A stretch of 64,000 bases of DNA from Micromonospora sp. HK10 (GTDB lineage: Bacteria; Actinomycetota; Actinomycetes; Mycobacteriales; Micromonosporaceae), in assembly GCF_000982955.1 (NCBI RefSeq), contig NZ_KQ058828.1:108760-172759 (forward strand). The letters run 5' to 3'. The first letter of the stretch is position 1; each line of letters begins with the position of its first letter. Both the position numbers and the translations under genes were made by a program. Positions 11,341 to 20,046 of this stretch are shown one piece after another. Below the pieces are notes generated by a model that was not told where the DNA came from, searched no databases, and was given only the letters and a program-made list of their open reading frames with translations.

Positions 11341-13323
11341 TCAGACCGCCGTGATCGTCCACTGGTTGTTGGTGCTGTTGTTGGGCGCCCACATGCACAC
11401 GGTCGAGCCGGACGTGCCGTTGCCCATGCCGTCCAGGGCCGTGTTCGTGCCCCGGTTGACGAGCTGGTAGCGGCCGTTGCCCAGGTCGGCGAGCCGCCAC
11501 TGCTGGTTGTTGCCGCCGTTCCACGCCGCCTGCCGGGCGTTGGCGCCGTTGGCGGTGTTGCCCCAGCTGTCGACCACCATCCCGTTGGTCCGGTTGACGA
11601 TGCGGTAGTAGCCGCCGCCCACGTCGACCAGTTGCCACTGCAGGTTCGTGCTGCCGTCCCAGTTCCACTGCTTGAGCACCGAGCCGGACGCCACGTTGCC
11701 ACCGCTGTCGAGCACCAGGCCGGTGGTCACGTTCGCGATCCGCACGTAGCCCGTGATGCTGCCGGCGCCCAGGGTCGGGATGGTCCCGGCGAAGGTCAGC
11801 TTCAGCACGTACGCGGGGGCGCTGAACGGGGCGCCGGAGGGCAGGGTGACCCGCAGGCCGCTGCCGTCCTGGGTACGGTTGGGCAGGTCGAGGTAGGTGC
11901 CGGCGGTCGAGCCGAGCAGCTGCACCGAGGTCAGCGAGCTCAGGTTGATCCGGTTCGCGTTCAGGGTGGTGATGTTCAGCGTCGCGCCCGGCCAGCCCAG
12001 CACGGTCGCGTACAGCACGCGGTTGTCCTTGCTGCGGGTGAACCGGATGTCCTGCGCGGTGCCGGCGCGCGGCGTGCTGAACGAGCCGCCGCCCATCTGC
12101 GTCGGCCCTTCGCCGAAGGCCGACCAGGCGCGGGTGGCGTAGATGGATTCGCCGAAGCGCTTCAGGTAGTCACCGATGCCGAGCAGGATGCTGCGCTGAC
12201 CGCCGGGAATCGTGCCGTCGGCCATCGGCGCGATGTTGAGCAGCATGTTGCCGTTCTTGCTCACCCGGTCGATGAGCGAGTGCAGCATCTGGTTGAGCGA
12301 GTAGTAGCCGATGCCCACCGTGTAGCACCAACTGGAGCTCGAGATGCTGTCGTCGGTGAGCCAGTACGGCGTCTGCAGGCCGGCCGGGCCGCCCCGTTCG
12401 TAGTCGACCACCTCGCCGCTGGTGTTGAACCCGTCCTTGTAGGTGGCGACGACGTCCTTGTTCCAGGCGACCGCGCGGTTGTAGTAGTAGGCCAGGAAGT
12501 CCAGCCGGTACGACTCGGGGATAGCGCTGAGGTTGAAGTCCTGCCAGATCATGTCGGGCTGGTAGCCGTCGATGATCTCGCGGAGCTTGTCGTACCACAG
12601 CTGGTACTCCGCCGGGGTGCCGAGCTGGCCGTAGAGCTTGCGCAGGCCGGCGTCGGACTGCTGCGGCGCCCACTGGTAGAAGCCGGTGAAGTTGTACGCG
12701 TGGTGCATCGCGACGACCAGCCGGAGGCCCTTGGCCCGGATGGCGTCGGCGTGCAGGCGCAGCAGGTCGAGCCGGGGCCCCCGGGCCACCGAGTTGTACT
12801 CGTTGACGCTGCTGTTCCACATGGAGAATCCGTCGTGGTGTTCGGCCACCGGACCGGCGAACCTGGCGCCCGCGTCGGCGAACAGCTGCGCCCACTCGTC
12901 GGGGTCGAAGTTGCCGCCGGCCGACCGGAGCTTCGGGGCGAACTGCACCCAGTTGCCCGCCCGGTCCCGGGCGCCGTTGATGAAGTTGTGGTACGGCCAC
13001 GCCGACGGATCGCCGTACACGCTCTTGTGGTGGTTGTTCTCGGCCGAGCCGTTGTTGTACATGTTCCGCGGGTACCACTCGTTGCCGAACGCGGGAACGC
13101 TGAAGGCGCCCCAGTGGTAGTAGATGCCGAACTTGGCATCCTGGAACCATTCCGCGGCCGGCGGGTGCTGGTTGACGGATGACCAGGTGGCGGTGTAGCT
13201 GCTCGGGCCGACGGTGGCCTCGGCCACGGCGGCCCGCAGCACGCCGCTGGCCGCGACCGCTCCGGTGATTCCGGCTGCCGTGAGCAGCCGTCGGCGGCTG
13301 ATCCCTGGGACGGATGAGCGCAT
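11341..13323 (-). CDS. Secreted GH29 alpha-L-fucosidase with ricin-type lectin domain
   Basis: Releases L-fucose from glycans outside the cell. A twin-arginine signal (SRRRLLTAAG, residues 9-18, then a hydrophobic stretch) indicates Tat export. The catalytic domain shows the GH29 signatures KFGIYYHWGAFSVPAFGNEWY, VAEHHDGFSMW and PDMIWQDFN, where Asp262 is the likely nucleophile. A beta-sandwich follows and then a lectin trefoil (about 520-660) with three QWxL/QW elements. 660 residues. The upstream region carries a LacI-type palindrome and a promoter closely matching that of the GH127 gene. Functionally it links to the fucose import and oxidation genes at 1-8.7 kb. Confidence 0.93.
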   Translation of the reverse strand: MRSSVPGISRRRLLTAAGITGAVAASGVLRAAVAEATVGPSSYTATWSSVNQHPPAAEWFQDAKFGIYYHWGAFSVPAFGNEWYPRNMYNNGSAENNHHKSVYGDPSAWPYHNFINGARDRAGNWVQFAPKLRSAGGNFDPDEWAQLFADAGARFAGPVAEHHDGFSMWNSSVNEYNSVARGPRLDLLRLHADAIRAKGLRLVVAMHHAYNFTGFYQWAPQQSDAGLRKLYGQLGTPAEYQLWYDKLREIIDGYQPDMIWQDFNLSAIPESYRLDFLAYYYNRAVAWNKDVVATYKDGFNTSGEVVDYERGGPAGLQTPYWLTDDSISSSSWCYTVGIGYYSLNQMLHSLIDRVSKNGNMLLNIAPMADGTIPGGQRSILLGIGDYLKRFGESIYATRAWSAFGEGPTQMGGGSFSTPRAGTAQDIRFTRSKDNRVLYATVLGWPGATLNITTLNANRINLSSLTSVQLLGSTAGTYLDLPNRTQDGSGLRVTLPSGAPFSAPAYVLKLTFAGTIPTLGAGSITGYVRIANVTTGLVLDSGGNVASGSVLKQWNWDGSTNLQWQLVDVGGGYYRIVNRTNGMVVDSWGNTANGANARQAAWNGGNNQQWRLADLGNGRYQLVNRGTNTALDGMGNGTSGSTVCMWAPNNSTNNQWTITAV

Positions 13324-13381
13324 GACAGGTCCTCTCGCGATGGAGTTCGCTCAGTGGAACGGCTGGTCAGGCCACGTCTCG

Positions 13382-13403
13382 ACGTTGTTAGCGCTAACAA
13401 CGT
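13382..13403. promoter_or_regulatory. LacI-family operator (perfect palindrome)
   Basis: A perfect 22-bp palindrome with core TTGTTAGCGCTAACAA, about 60 nt upstream of the fucosidase start. This is the classical operator shape of LacI-type sugar repressors in actinomycetes. A near copy precedes the GH127 gene. No LacI gene lies in the window, so the repressor acts in trans. Confidence 0.8.
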
Positions 13404-13462
13404 GCCGCCGGCGGCGCCGATCGCCTGGTGGGGTGGTGGGGTGGGACGTCCGCTGCCTGAGA

Positions 13463-13491
13463 AGACTGCCAGAACGCTCGCGACCATTCAA
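13463..13491 (-). promoter_or_regulatory. Promoter of the alpha-L-fucosidase gene
   Basis: Reading the minus strand, TTGAAT (13491-13486), a 17-nt spacer and CAGTCT (13468-13463) make a plausible -35/-10 pair. It is embedded in CTCTTGAATG-N11-TCTGGCA, which recurs with identical spacing upstream of the GH127 gene. The operator lies downstream of the -10, so a bound repressor would block elongation or open-complex escape. Confidence 0.6.
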
Positions 13492-13880
13492 GAGGGTCGT
13501 TCCCTATTCGTTCGCCCGCATCGGAGAACCTTTCGTGCGGATCGGTTCTGACCCGCCGGGCAAGCCGTTCATAACAGTTTTCGAACCTCCATTTTCCCGA
13601 CTTCAATTCTCCGCCCCACGGGACGGCCAGGACGCTGGGCACCGAGGTCCGGAGGCGTCCCGGGGGACGTCGACGGACGCCCGTAGCCGTCATTCGGCGC
13701 CGGCACCTTGGGCTCCCCTCCCGACGCAGATCGCTCGCGACACCGCGCGGCCTACGCCCCGTGCGGCACCCGCACCGGGGCGCCGGGCCGAGCACCGGCG
13801 GGTGCTCGGCAGGCCGGGCCGGTACCCTTGATGATCAGGCGCGAAGTGTGCGCATATGTCCTCAATCCGAAGAGGTGACC

Positions 13881-15872
13881 ATGCCTGATCACGAGTCCGG
13901 CCGCATCGACCTCGCACGCCTGCGGGACGTACTCGACGGACCGTGGGCCGAGGTTCGCAACGCGCACCGGAAGCACCTCGACGAGCGCTTCCTCCCCGTG
14001 TACGGCGAAACCGGCGACCAGGCCCGTCAGCGGATCACCCGGCTGCTCACCGAGCTTCCCGTCGAACTGGGTATCGCATCGGGCTTCCCGACCGAGTACG
14101 GCGGCAGGTCCGACCTCGGCGGCTCGATCGTCGCCATCGAGATGCTCGCGCAGGTCGACCTGTCGCTGATGGTCAAGGCGGGCGTCCAGTGGGGTCTGTT
14201 CGGCGGCGCGGTCGGCGCGCTCGGCACCCGTCGACACCACGACGCCTACCTCCGGGACATCATCTCGGGCACGATCTTCGGCTGCTTCGCCATGACCGAG
14301 ACCGGCCACGGCTCCGACGTCCAGCAACTGCGCACCACCTGCACCTACGATCCGCAGACGCAGACCTTCGACCTGCACACCCCGCACGAGGCGGCACGCA
14401 AGGACTACATCGGCAACGCGGCCCGGGACGGGCGGATGGCGGTGGTCTTCGCGCAGCTGATCACCAACGGGCGCCGGCACGGCGTACACGCGTGGCTGGT
14501 GCCGATCCGCGACGCGGCGGGCAACCCGATGCCGGGCGTGACCATCGGCGACGCCGGGCCCAAGGCCGGCCTGCTCGGCGTCGACAACGGGCGGCTCAGC
14601 TTCGACCACGTCCGGGTGCCGCGGGACATGCTGCTGGACCGGTACGGCCAGGTGGCGGTGGACGGCACGTACACCAGCCCGATCGAGAACGACTCCCGAC
14701 GGTTCTTCACCATGCTCGGCACGCTGGTCCGCGGCCGGGTCAGCGTGGGCGGCGCCGCCTCGGCGGCCACCAAGTCGGCGCTGACCATCGCGGTGCGCTA
14801 CGGCGACATCCGCCGCCAGTTCGGCACGCCCGGCGCCGACCGGGAGGTGCTGCTCAACGATTACCTGGCCCACCAGCGCAAGCTGCTGCCCGCCCTGGCC
14901 ACCACGTACGCCCTGCACTTCGCGCAGGCCGAACTGGTCACCGCGCTCAACGCGGTGCAGGGCGGCGACGCGCCGGTGGACGAGCACCGGCAACGGGAGT
15001 TGGAGTCCCGCGCCGCCGGTCTCAAGGCCGCACAGACCTGGCACGCGACCCGCACCATCCAGATGTGCCGCGAGGCGTGCGGCGGCGCGGGCTACCTGGC
15101 CGAGAACCGGCTACCGAGCTTGAAGGCCGACACCGACGTCTTCACCACCTTCGAGGGCGACAACACGGTGCTGCTGCAACTGGTGGCCAAGGGGCTGCTC
15201 ACCGGCTACCGGGACGAGTTCGGCTCGTTGGACGGCTGGGGGCGTGCCTCCTTCGTCGCCGAACAGGTCCGCGAGATGGTGCTCGAGCGCACCGCCGCGC
15301 GGTCGCTCATCGAGCGGCTGATCGGCGCGGTGCCCGGCCGCGACGAGGAGGTCGCCGTCACCGACCGCGGCTGGCAGCTCAAGGTCTTCGAGGACCGCGA
15401 GCGGCACCTCCTCGACGGCGCGGTCCGTCGTCTCCGCAACGGCGCGGCCACGAAGAAGGACCGTCCCTTCGACATCTTCAACGACGTCCAGGACCACGTC
15501 CTCGCCGTCGCCGCCGCGCACGTCGACCGGGTCACCCTGGAGGCGTTCGTCGCCGGCATCGAGGACGCCGGGGACCCGGCGGTCCGGGCGCTGCTCTCCC
15601 GGGTCTGTGACCTGTACGCGCTCAGCGTCATCGAGGCCAACAAGGGATGGTTCCTGGAGCACGGCCGGCTGACCCCCGCCCGCGCCAAGGCGATCACCGG
15701 CGTGGTCAACGGCCTGCTCAAGGAGCTGCGCACGCACATGCGCACGCTGGTGGACGGTTTCGCGATCCCGGATTCGTGGTTGCACTGCGCCATCCTGCGG
15801 GAGGAGCCGCGCCGGCAGGAGACCATGGCCGTGCACGACGGCGCCGGTGATCCACAGGCCGTGCCCGCGTAG
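13881..15872 (+). CDS. Acyl-CoA oxidase/dehydrogenase family flavoprotein
   Basis: FAD-dependent enzyme that introduces a trans-2 double bond into acyl-CoA. The 663 residues are the size of acyl-CoA oxidases rather than ordinary dehydrogenases (about 390). Oxidase-type motifs are CFAMTETGHGSDVQQLRTT, the segment GNAARDGRMAVVFAQL and EACGGAGYLAENRLPSLK followed by TTFEGDNTVLLQLVAKG, which supplies the catalytic-loop region. ATG 13881 has AGAGGTG upstream. It stands alone between two glycosidase genes on the other strand, with no fatty-acid neighbours, so its physiological substrate is open. Confidence 0.88.
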   Translation: MPDHESGRIDLARLRDVLDGPWAEVRNAHRKHLDERFLPVYGETGDQARQRITRLLTELPVELGIASGFPTEYGGRSDLGGSIVAIEMLAQVDLSLMVKAGVQWGLFGGAVGALGTRRHHDAYLRDIISGTIFGCFAMTETGHGSDVQQLRTTCTYDPQTQTFDLHTPHEAARKDYIGNAARDGRMAVVFAQLITNGRRHGVHAWLVPIRDAAGNPMPGVTIGDAGPKAGLLGVDNGRLSFDHVRVPRDMLLDRYGQVAVDGTYTSPIENDSRRFFTMLGTLVRGRVSVGGAASAATKSALTIAVRYGDIRRQFGTPGADREVLLNDYLAHQRKLLPALATTYALHFAQAELVTALNAVQGGDAPVDEHRQRELESRAAGLKAAQTWHATRTIQMCREACGGAGYLAENRLPSLKADTDVFTTFEGDNTVLLQLVAKGLLTGYRDEFGSLDGWGRASFVAEQVREMVLERTAARSLIERLIGAVPGRDEEVAVTDRGWQLKVFEDRERHLLDGAVRRLRNGAATKKDRPFDIFNDVQDHVLAVAAAHVDRVTLEAFVAGIEDAGDPAVRALLSRVCDLYALSVIEANKGWFLEHGRLTPARAKAITGVVNGLLKELRTHMRTLVDGFAIPDSWLHCAILREEPRRQETMAVHDGAGDPQAVPA

Positions 15873-15910
15873 CGGGTACGCGACCCGATCAGCCGACGCC
15901 GCGACGGTCG

Positions 15911-15950
15911 CCCTGGCGTACCGCCGTGCCAGCACGGCGGTACGCCAGGG
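15911..15950. terminator. Bidirectional terminator hairpin
   Basis: A perfect 19-bp stem (15911-15929 with 15932-15950) with a 2-nt loop between the convergent acyl-CoA oxidase and GH127 genes. Such a long perfect stem could also extrude as a cruciform. Confidence 0.8.
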
Positions 15951-15959
15951 CGGCGGTGT

Positions 15960-18290
15960 TCAGCTGTTGCGGACGAGCCGCCACCGGTTGTCGGTGGTCC
16001 CGTTGTCCGAGTCCTGGACGGCGAAGGCCCCGTTGGCGGTGGAGTTGTTCTGGATGCCGAGCAGCTTGCCGCTGTTGACGTTGCGGATCTTGTAGGTCCC
16101 GTCGCCCTGGTCGAGCAGTGTCCACCGGTGGTCGGCGGTGCCGTTGTCGGCCCACTGCAGGATGGCGGCGTTGTCGACGGTGGACATGTTCTGCACGCCG
16201 AGCACCTTGCCGCTGTTGACGTTGCGGAACCGGACCGCGCCGCCATCGGTGATCATTTCCCAGTTGTGGTCGGCGGTGCCGTTGTCGACCCACTGCAGCG
16301 CCAGGCCGCCGTCGGCGGTGGACATGTTCTGCACGCCCAGCACGAGGCCGCTGGCGACGTTGACGAGGCGGTAGGTGCCCCCGCCGGGCCCCTGGCCGCC
16401 GACGGCCCAGTAGACGGTGTAGTTGAACCCTTGCGCGTCATAGAACGGGCCGAGGTTGACCGACGAGCCGTTCGCCGTGGCGGTGAAGGCGAGCGCGCTG
16501 CTGGAGGTACGGGTCACCGATGACGTGGTCAGCGACGGGAGTGACGAGAGCGTGTTGTTGCCGTAGTTGCCGGACAGGACCACCGGACCGTAGGTGACCG
16601 CGACGACGTTCGGATTGTCATTGGCGGCCTTGAGCGCCACCTGCATGGGCAGGCGGACCGTCACCGTGTCGCCGGATGCCCACGACCGGGTGATGGTGGC
16701 GTAGCCGCCGGGCGTTGCGGTGACGCTCTGGACGACGCCGTTGACGCTGATCGTGGCGCCGTTGGCCCAGGAAGGGATGCGGATGCGGATCGACCACGAG
16801 CCACTCACGGCACCGGTGATCTGCAGGGTGCTGGTGTCGCTCACCGGATACGAGGTGGTCTGGGTGACCGTGATCCCGCGTTGGCTCCAGTTCAGCACCG
16901 AGGGCATGAACAGGTTCACCGTCAGCGTGGTGCCGTTGTAGAAGTAGATCGAGTCCATCAGCTTCGTGTTGATCTCGATGCCCGTGCCCTGACAGCACCA
17001 GAAGCTGTTGTAGTCCGTACTCCAGGTGCCGCCGCCCCACGCGGGGCCCACACCGCGCCGGCCGCCGGGTCGTAGCGGCGTGAAGTAGGTGATGTGCCCG
17101 TGGGGGTCGGCGGGGTTCTGCGCGCCGATGATGTGGTTGAGCAGCGCCCGTTCGTAGAAATCGAAGTATCCGGCGTTGTCGGGGTTGAGCAGCCACAACT
17201 CTCGGGTCAGCTTGAGCATGTTGTAGGAGTTGCAGTGCTCGCACGTGTCGTTGGCGAGGTAGCCGGCGATCGCGTTGGGTGCGTGGAAGTGCTCGGCCTG
17301 GCTGTTGCCGCCGATGGCGTACGTGTGGGCGTTGACGGTGAAGTTCCACGCGTTGGCGGCGATGTCGCGGTAGCGGGTCGTACCGGTGGCCTTGTACTCA
17401 CGGGCCGCGCCCACCCACTTGGGAATGTTCGTGTTGGCGTGCTGGCCGTTGAGCTGGTCCTGGTTGGACGCGAGCGGGTTGAACGCCGCCGCGTGGTCGA
17501 ACCGCTGGGCGGCCGCCAGCCAGCGAGCCTCGCCGGTCTGCTGGTAAACGTCGGTCAGCACGGCGTTCATACCGCCGAACTCGGTGTTCAGGACCGTCTG
17601 CATCTGGCTGTAGCTGAGCCGGCCGGTACGCCAGTCGACCCAACCGGCGAAGCGCAGCAGCACGTCCCGGGCCTGCGTGTTGCCGATGTACCGCCAGACG
17701 TCCAACAGCCCGGCCAGCGTCTTGTGGATGCAGTAGTACGACACGGCGACCGGCGTGCCGGCCTCCAGCGCGTTGAGGTCGGACTCCGGGAAACCGGACA
17801 GGTAGCCGGCATTGAACCCGGCGGCAGCGTTGTTGGCCTGGCACTTCGCCAGTTCGGCGACCATGTAGTTCGCCTTGTCACGGCACACCGTGTCACCGAG
17901 CACGGCGTAGGCCTGCGCCCAGGCGGTCAGGAAGTGGCCCTGCATGTGGGTGCGGAAGGGGAAGTTCGGGGCGTCCCAGCCACCGTTGGCGGCAGCGCCG
18001 TTCGTCGACAGCCGGTGGTTGGCCCGGAAGTTGTACAGCAGCCGGTCCACGTCGACGAACCGCAGGTACGACAGCGTCCGGTTCTGGTTGTCCAGCCACC
18101 GGCTGGCCGTCAACCGCACCTGCCCCAGGTCGAACGCGTACGCCGACACGCCGATGTCGGCCCGGACCGGCGACTCCGCCGCCTCCGCGCTACGGACATC
18201 CACGACACCGGCTGTCGCGGCGACGCCGGCCACCATGCCGGCGCCGGCCGCCTGCAACAGCCGACGGCGACTCACGGGTATCGAAGACAC
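15960..18290 (-). CDS. Secreted GH127 beta-L-arabinofuranosidase with ricin-type lectin domain
   Basis: Extracellular hydrolase for beta-L-arabinofuranosides of plant glycans. A Tat signal (SRRRLLQAAGAG) opens the protein. The (alpha/alpha)6-barrel family pattern is clear: PFRTHMQGHFLTAWAQAY, NTNIPKWVGAAREY, EHFHAPNA, DTCEHCNSYNMLKL and FWCCQGTGIE; in characterised members Cys residues at the last two motifs bind zinc and one Cys is the nucleophile. About 130 C-terminal residues form a lectin trefoil with repeated DHNW/DHRW/DNRW elements. GTG 18290 was chosen because CAGGAGG lies 5 nt upstream; a GTG at 18317 lacks one. 776 residues. Upstream lie the LacI-type operator and shared promoter. 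Confidence 0.9.
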   Translation of the reverse strand: MSSIPVSRRRLLQAAGAGMVAGVAATAGVVDVRSAEAAESPVRADIGVSAYAFDLGQVRLTASRWLDNQNRTLSYLRFVDVDRLLYNFRANHRLSTNGAAANGGWDAPNFPFRTHMQGHFLTAWAQAYAVLGDTVCRDKANYMVAELAKCQANNAAAGFNAGYLSGFPESDLNALEAGTPVAVSYYCIHKTLAGLLDVWRYIGNTQARDVLLRFAGWVDWRTGRLSYSQMQTVLNTEFGGMNAVLTDVYQQTGEARWLAAAQRFDHAAAFNPLASNQDQLNGQHANTNIPKWVGAAREYKATGTTRYRDIAANAWNFTVNAHTYAIGGNSQAEHFHAPNAIAGYLANDTCEHCNSYNMLKLTRELWLLNPDNAGYFDFYERALLNHIIGAQNPADPHGHITYFTPLRPGGRRGVGPAWGGGTWSTDYNSFWCCQGTGIEINTKLMDSIYFYNGTTLTVNLFMPSVLNWSQRGITVTQTTSYPVSDTSTLQITGAVSGSWSIRIRIPSWANGATISVNGVVQSVTATPGGYATITRSWASGDTVTVRLPMQVALKAANDNPNVVAVTYGPVVLSGNYGNNTLSSLPSLTTSSVTRTSSSALAFTATANGSSVNLGPFYDAQGFNYTVYWAVGGQGPGGGTYRLVNVASGLVLGVQNMSTADGGLALQWVDNGTADHNWEMITDGGAVRFRNVNSGKVLGVQNMSTVDNAAILQWADNGTADHRWTLLDQGDGTYKIRNVNSGKLLGIQNNSTANGAFAVQDSDNGTTDNRWRLVRNS

Positions 18291-18333
18291 GGGAACCTCC
18301 TGGAGGACGAGCGACACCGGGCGCGACGGGGAT

Positions 18334-18347
18334 TGTTAGCGCTCACA
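18334..18347. promoter_or_regulatory. LacI-family operator upstream of GH127 gene
   Basis: TGTTAGCGCTCACA matches the fucosidase operator core at 13 of 14 positions and sits about 45 nt upstream of the chosen GTG. One regulator probably controls both enzymes. Confidence 0.7.
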
Positions 18348-18361
18348 TTGCGTCGCCGCAA

Positions 18362-18390
18362 AGGTTGCCAGATTGTTTCTTGACATTCAA
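18362..18390 (-). promoter_or_regulatory. Promoter of the GH127 gene
   Basis: Minus strand TTGAAT (18390-18385), 17-nt spacer, CAACCT (18367-18362). It shares CTCTTGAATG-N11-TCTGGCA with the fucosidase promoter. The operator is just downstream of the -10. Confidence 0.6.
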
Positions 18391-18649
18391 GAGCCGGCGG
18401 CCGAACAGCGGTCCAAGAGGGTGATTTGCCAGCTCAGGGGTGGTTGCCGGGTTATGCGTATCGGCAGACGACAATAGCGAGGTCGCGCGACCACCGGATC
18501 AAGCTCGTTGTAACACTTTCCGCGCCGTGAATGCCGGCCAACAACAAACCCGCCGACTCTCCACCGAGGACCACCGAGCCGGCGCCGCTTCCTGTGAGCA
18601 GGCGGCACCTGGGACGAAGCAGCGACGTCCACACGGCAACGCTGCTTCG

Positions 18650-19294
18650 TCAGGGGCGGACGAGGTCGTAAGCCCGGGCGAGATCGTCCGCCCAGACCGC
18701 GTCGTGATCCCGCTCGAACGCCCGACGCAGGCGGTCTCGGACCATCTCGCGTCGCAGCCAGTCACCAAGGTCACTCGGCCTGCGGGATGCGAAATTGCAC
18801 CCGTTCACCGCATCGGCAAGGTGACGGTCCGCCGATGAGCCGAGCGTGGCATCCCAGATAGCCAGGAAACGATCGGCTCCCTCCCCGGCGCTGCTGGCCG
18901 CATCGAGGAAGGTCGCCGCGTCGAGAAAGGACCCGAGCCGCGACGCGTAGTCCGCCAGCAGGCACCGCCACACCGCCTCCAGGTACCGGTCGATGGCATC
19001 CTGCTCGACACCCGGCCAGGTGCGCCACTCCTCGCGCAGGAGCATGCCCAGAACGATGCTCGGGTCGAGTTCATCCGACCTCACCATCCGCTCGAACAGC
19101 ACCGGCAACAGGCTCTTCACGTCCCCCCGGTTACCGACCGTGTTGCCCAGGCTGATGGTCAGCGAGAAGAGGTCGTGGTCGTCGACCAGCACCGAACCCC
19201 GGCAATGCGGGCAGCCTTCAAGCACCTTGCGACGCGGATAGCCGGCGAACGCCTCCCGAACACCCACGATCGCCGCTGCGAGCTCGCCTTCCAT
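18650..19294 (-). CDS. Hypothetical protein with CPHC motif
   Basis: A 214-residue soluble, mostly helical protein that I do not recognise. It contains a single CPHCRGSV knuckle at about 27-34, which could bind metal but has no second Cys pair. The remainder is rich in Trp, Arg and acidic residues (EEWRTWPGVEQDAIDRYLEAVWRCLLADYA) and has no membrane segment. It has normal codon use with strong third-position GC, which supports it being a real gene. It stands alone; the neighbouring 232 nt up to the GH127 promoter hold nothing recognisable. Confidence 0.65.
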   Translation of the reverse strand: MEGELAAAIVGVREAFAGYPRRKVLEGCPHCRGSVLVDDHDLFSLTISLGNTVGNRGDVKSLLPVLFERMVRSDELDPSIVLGMLLREEWRTWPGVEQDAIDRYLEAVWRCLLADYASRLGSFLDAATFLDAASSAGEGADRFLAIWDATLGSSADRHLADAVNGCNFASRRPSDLGDWLRREMVRDRLRRAFERDHDAVWADDLARAYDLVRP

Positions 19295-19369
19295 CGCTCG
19301 ACTTTCTCATGCCGCAGCCCTTCGGCTTCGGCGTGCTCGCAGTGCTGTCGGCGAGCCGTCGCGCCCGTG

Positions 19370-19410
19370 GGCCGTGTCAGCCCTCACCTTCGGTGATGGC
19401 TGACACGGCC
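19370..19410. terminator. Hairpin terminator
   Basis: Perfect 13-bp stem (19370-19382 with 19398-19410) containing an inner TCACC/GGTGA stem, lying downstream of the small membrane protein gene and just upstream of the hypothetical gene at 18650-19294. It insulates the two minus-strand genes. Confidence 0.75.
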
Positions 19411-19449
19411 TGTGCGGCGCCGACGCCGGAGTGTCGACGAGGTGGCAGG

Positions 19450-19617
19450 TCAGGTGACGCCGACGTTCAGGTAGAAGTGGCCGAGTTTGAGCGACAGAGA
19501 GGCGCCTCCGAAGTGGTGAACGAGCAGGGCCAACAGGATGACGATCAAGATGCAGACGACGAGCCAGATCAGGAACCACACGAACCCTGGGATCCCGTAG
19601 CGACCGACGCGAGCCAT
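19450..19617 (-). CDS. Small single-pass membrane protein
   Basis: 55 residues starting MARVGRYGIPGF, with one transmembrane helix (FVWFLIWLVVCILIVILLAL, about residues 13-32) and a short exported tail. GAGGGGG lies about 7 nt before the ATG at 19617; an earlier in-frame ATG at 19653 adds 12 residues and has no better site. Followed by a strong terminator. Function unknown; such phage-holin-sized or envelope peptides are common in actinomycetes and often missed in annotation. Confidence 0.55.
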   Translation of the reverse strand: MARVGRYGIPGFVWFLIWLVVCILIVILLALLVHHFGGASLSLKLGHFYLNVGVT

Positions 19618-20046
19618 CAGGCTCGCCCCCTCGCGGTTGGCGCTGCCACGCATGGTCGTGTCGGCTGTCGATACCTGCGCCCGACGCTAGCGGACGTCTC
19701 CATACACCCTCCTTCATCGAGGTGTCCGCGACACTTCCCTACCGCGGCGTTCGTCAAACTGGGGCGGGAAACCGCCATCTCGTCCAGCAGGTCAGGCATG
19801 CCGGACGCGGCACGCATGAGGCCGGCGATGGCGGGTGTGGCGAGGAGGACAGCCCATTCGGCCAGGTCACCGGGCGGGGCCTGCGGGGCGTGTGCCGAAT
19901 CGTGGGGAACTGATGCGGGGCGCTGCTTCCTGGCCTAAGCTGCGTCACGTAGACATCGATGGTGATCGATAAGAGGTGTTGGTGGCCGTAGCCAGTGCAC
20001 CGGCAACCACGGGCCTCGCATTCATCGATCCCGATTGGAGTACCCG
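19618..20046. other. Intergenic region without a supported gene
   Basis: About 430 nt. The minus strand can be read as DLAEWAVLLATPAIAGLM-RAASGMPDLLDEMAVSRPS (about 19885-19770), which looks coding-like, but there is no suitable start or ribosome binding site and no family I recognise; it may be a gene remnant. Confidence 0.4.

Larger units (their letters stand above)
13324..13880. other. Divergent intergenic region between GH29 and acyl-CoA oxidase genes
   Basis: No gene is supported here. It holds the LacI-type operator and minus-strand promoter described separately, a short AT-richer stretch near 13567-13610, and a perfect 10-bp hairpin (13787-13796 with 13801-13810, loop GGCG) about 70 nt upstream of the oxidase start. 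Confidence 0.6.

Noticed and set aside
19617..19817. 66-codon minus-strand frame starting RAASGMPDLLDE
   Set aside because: No ribosome binding site, overlaps the upstream region of the small membrane protein; at most a gene remnant.
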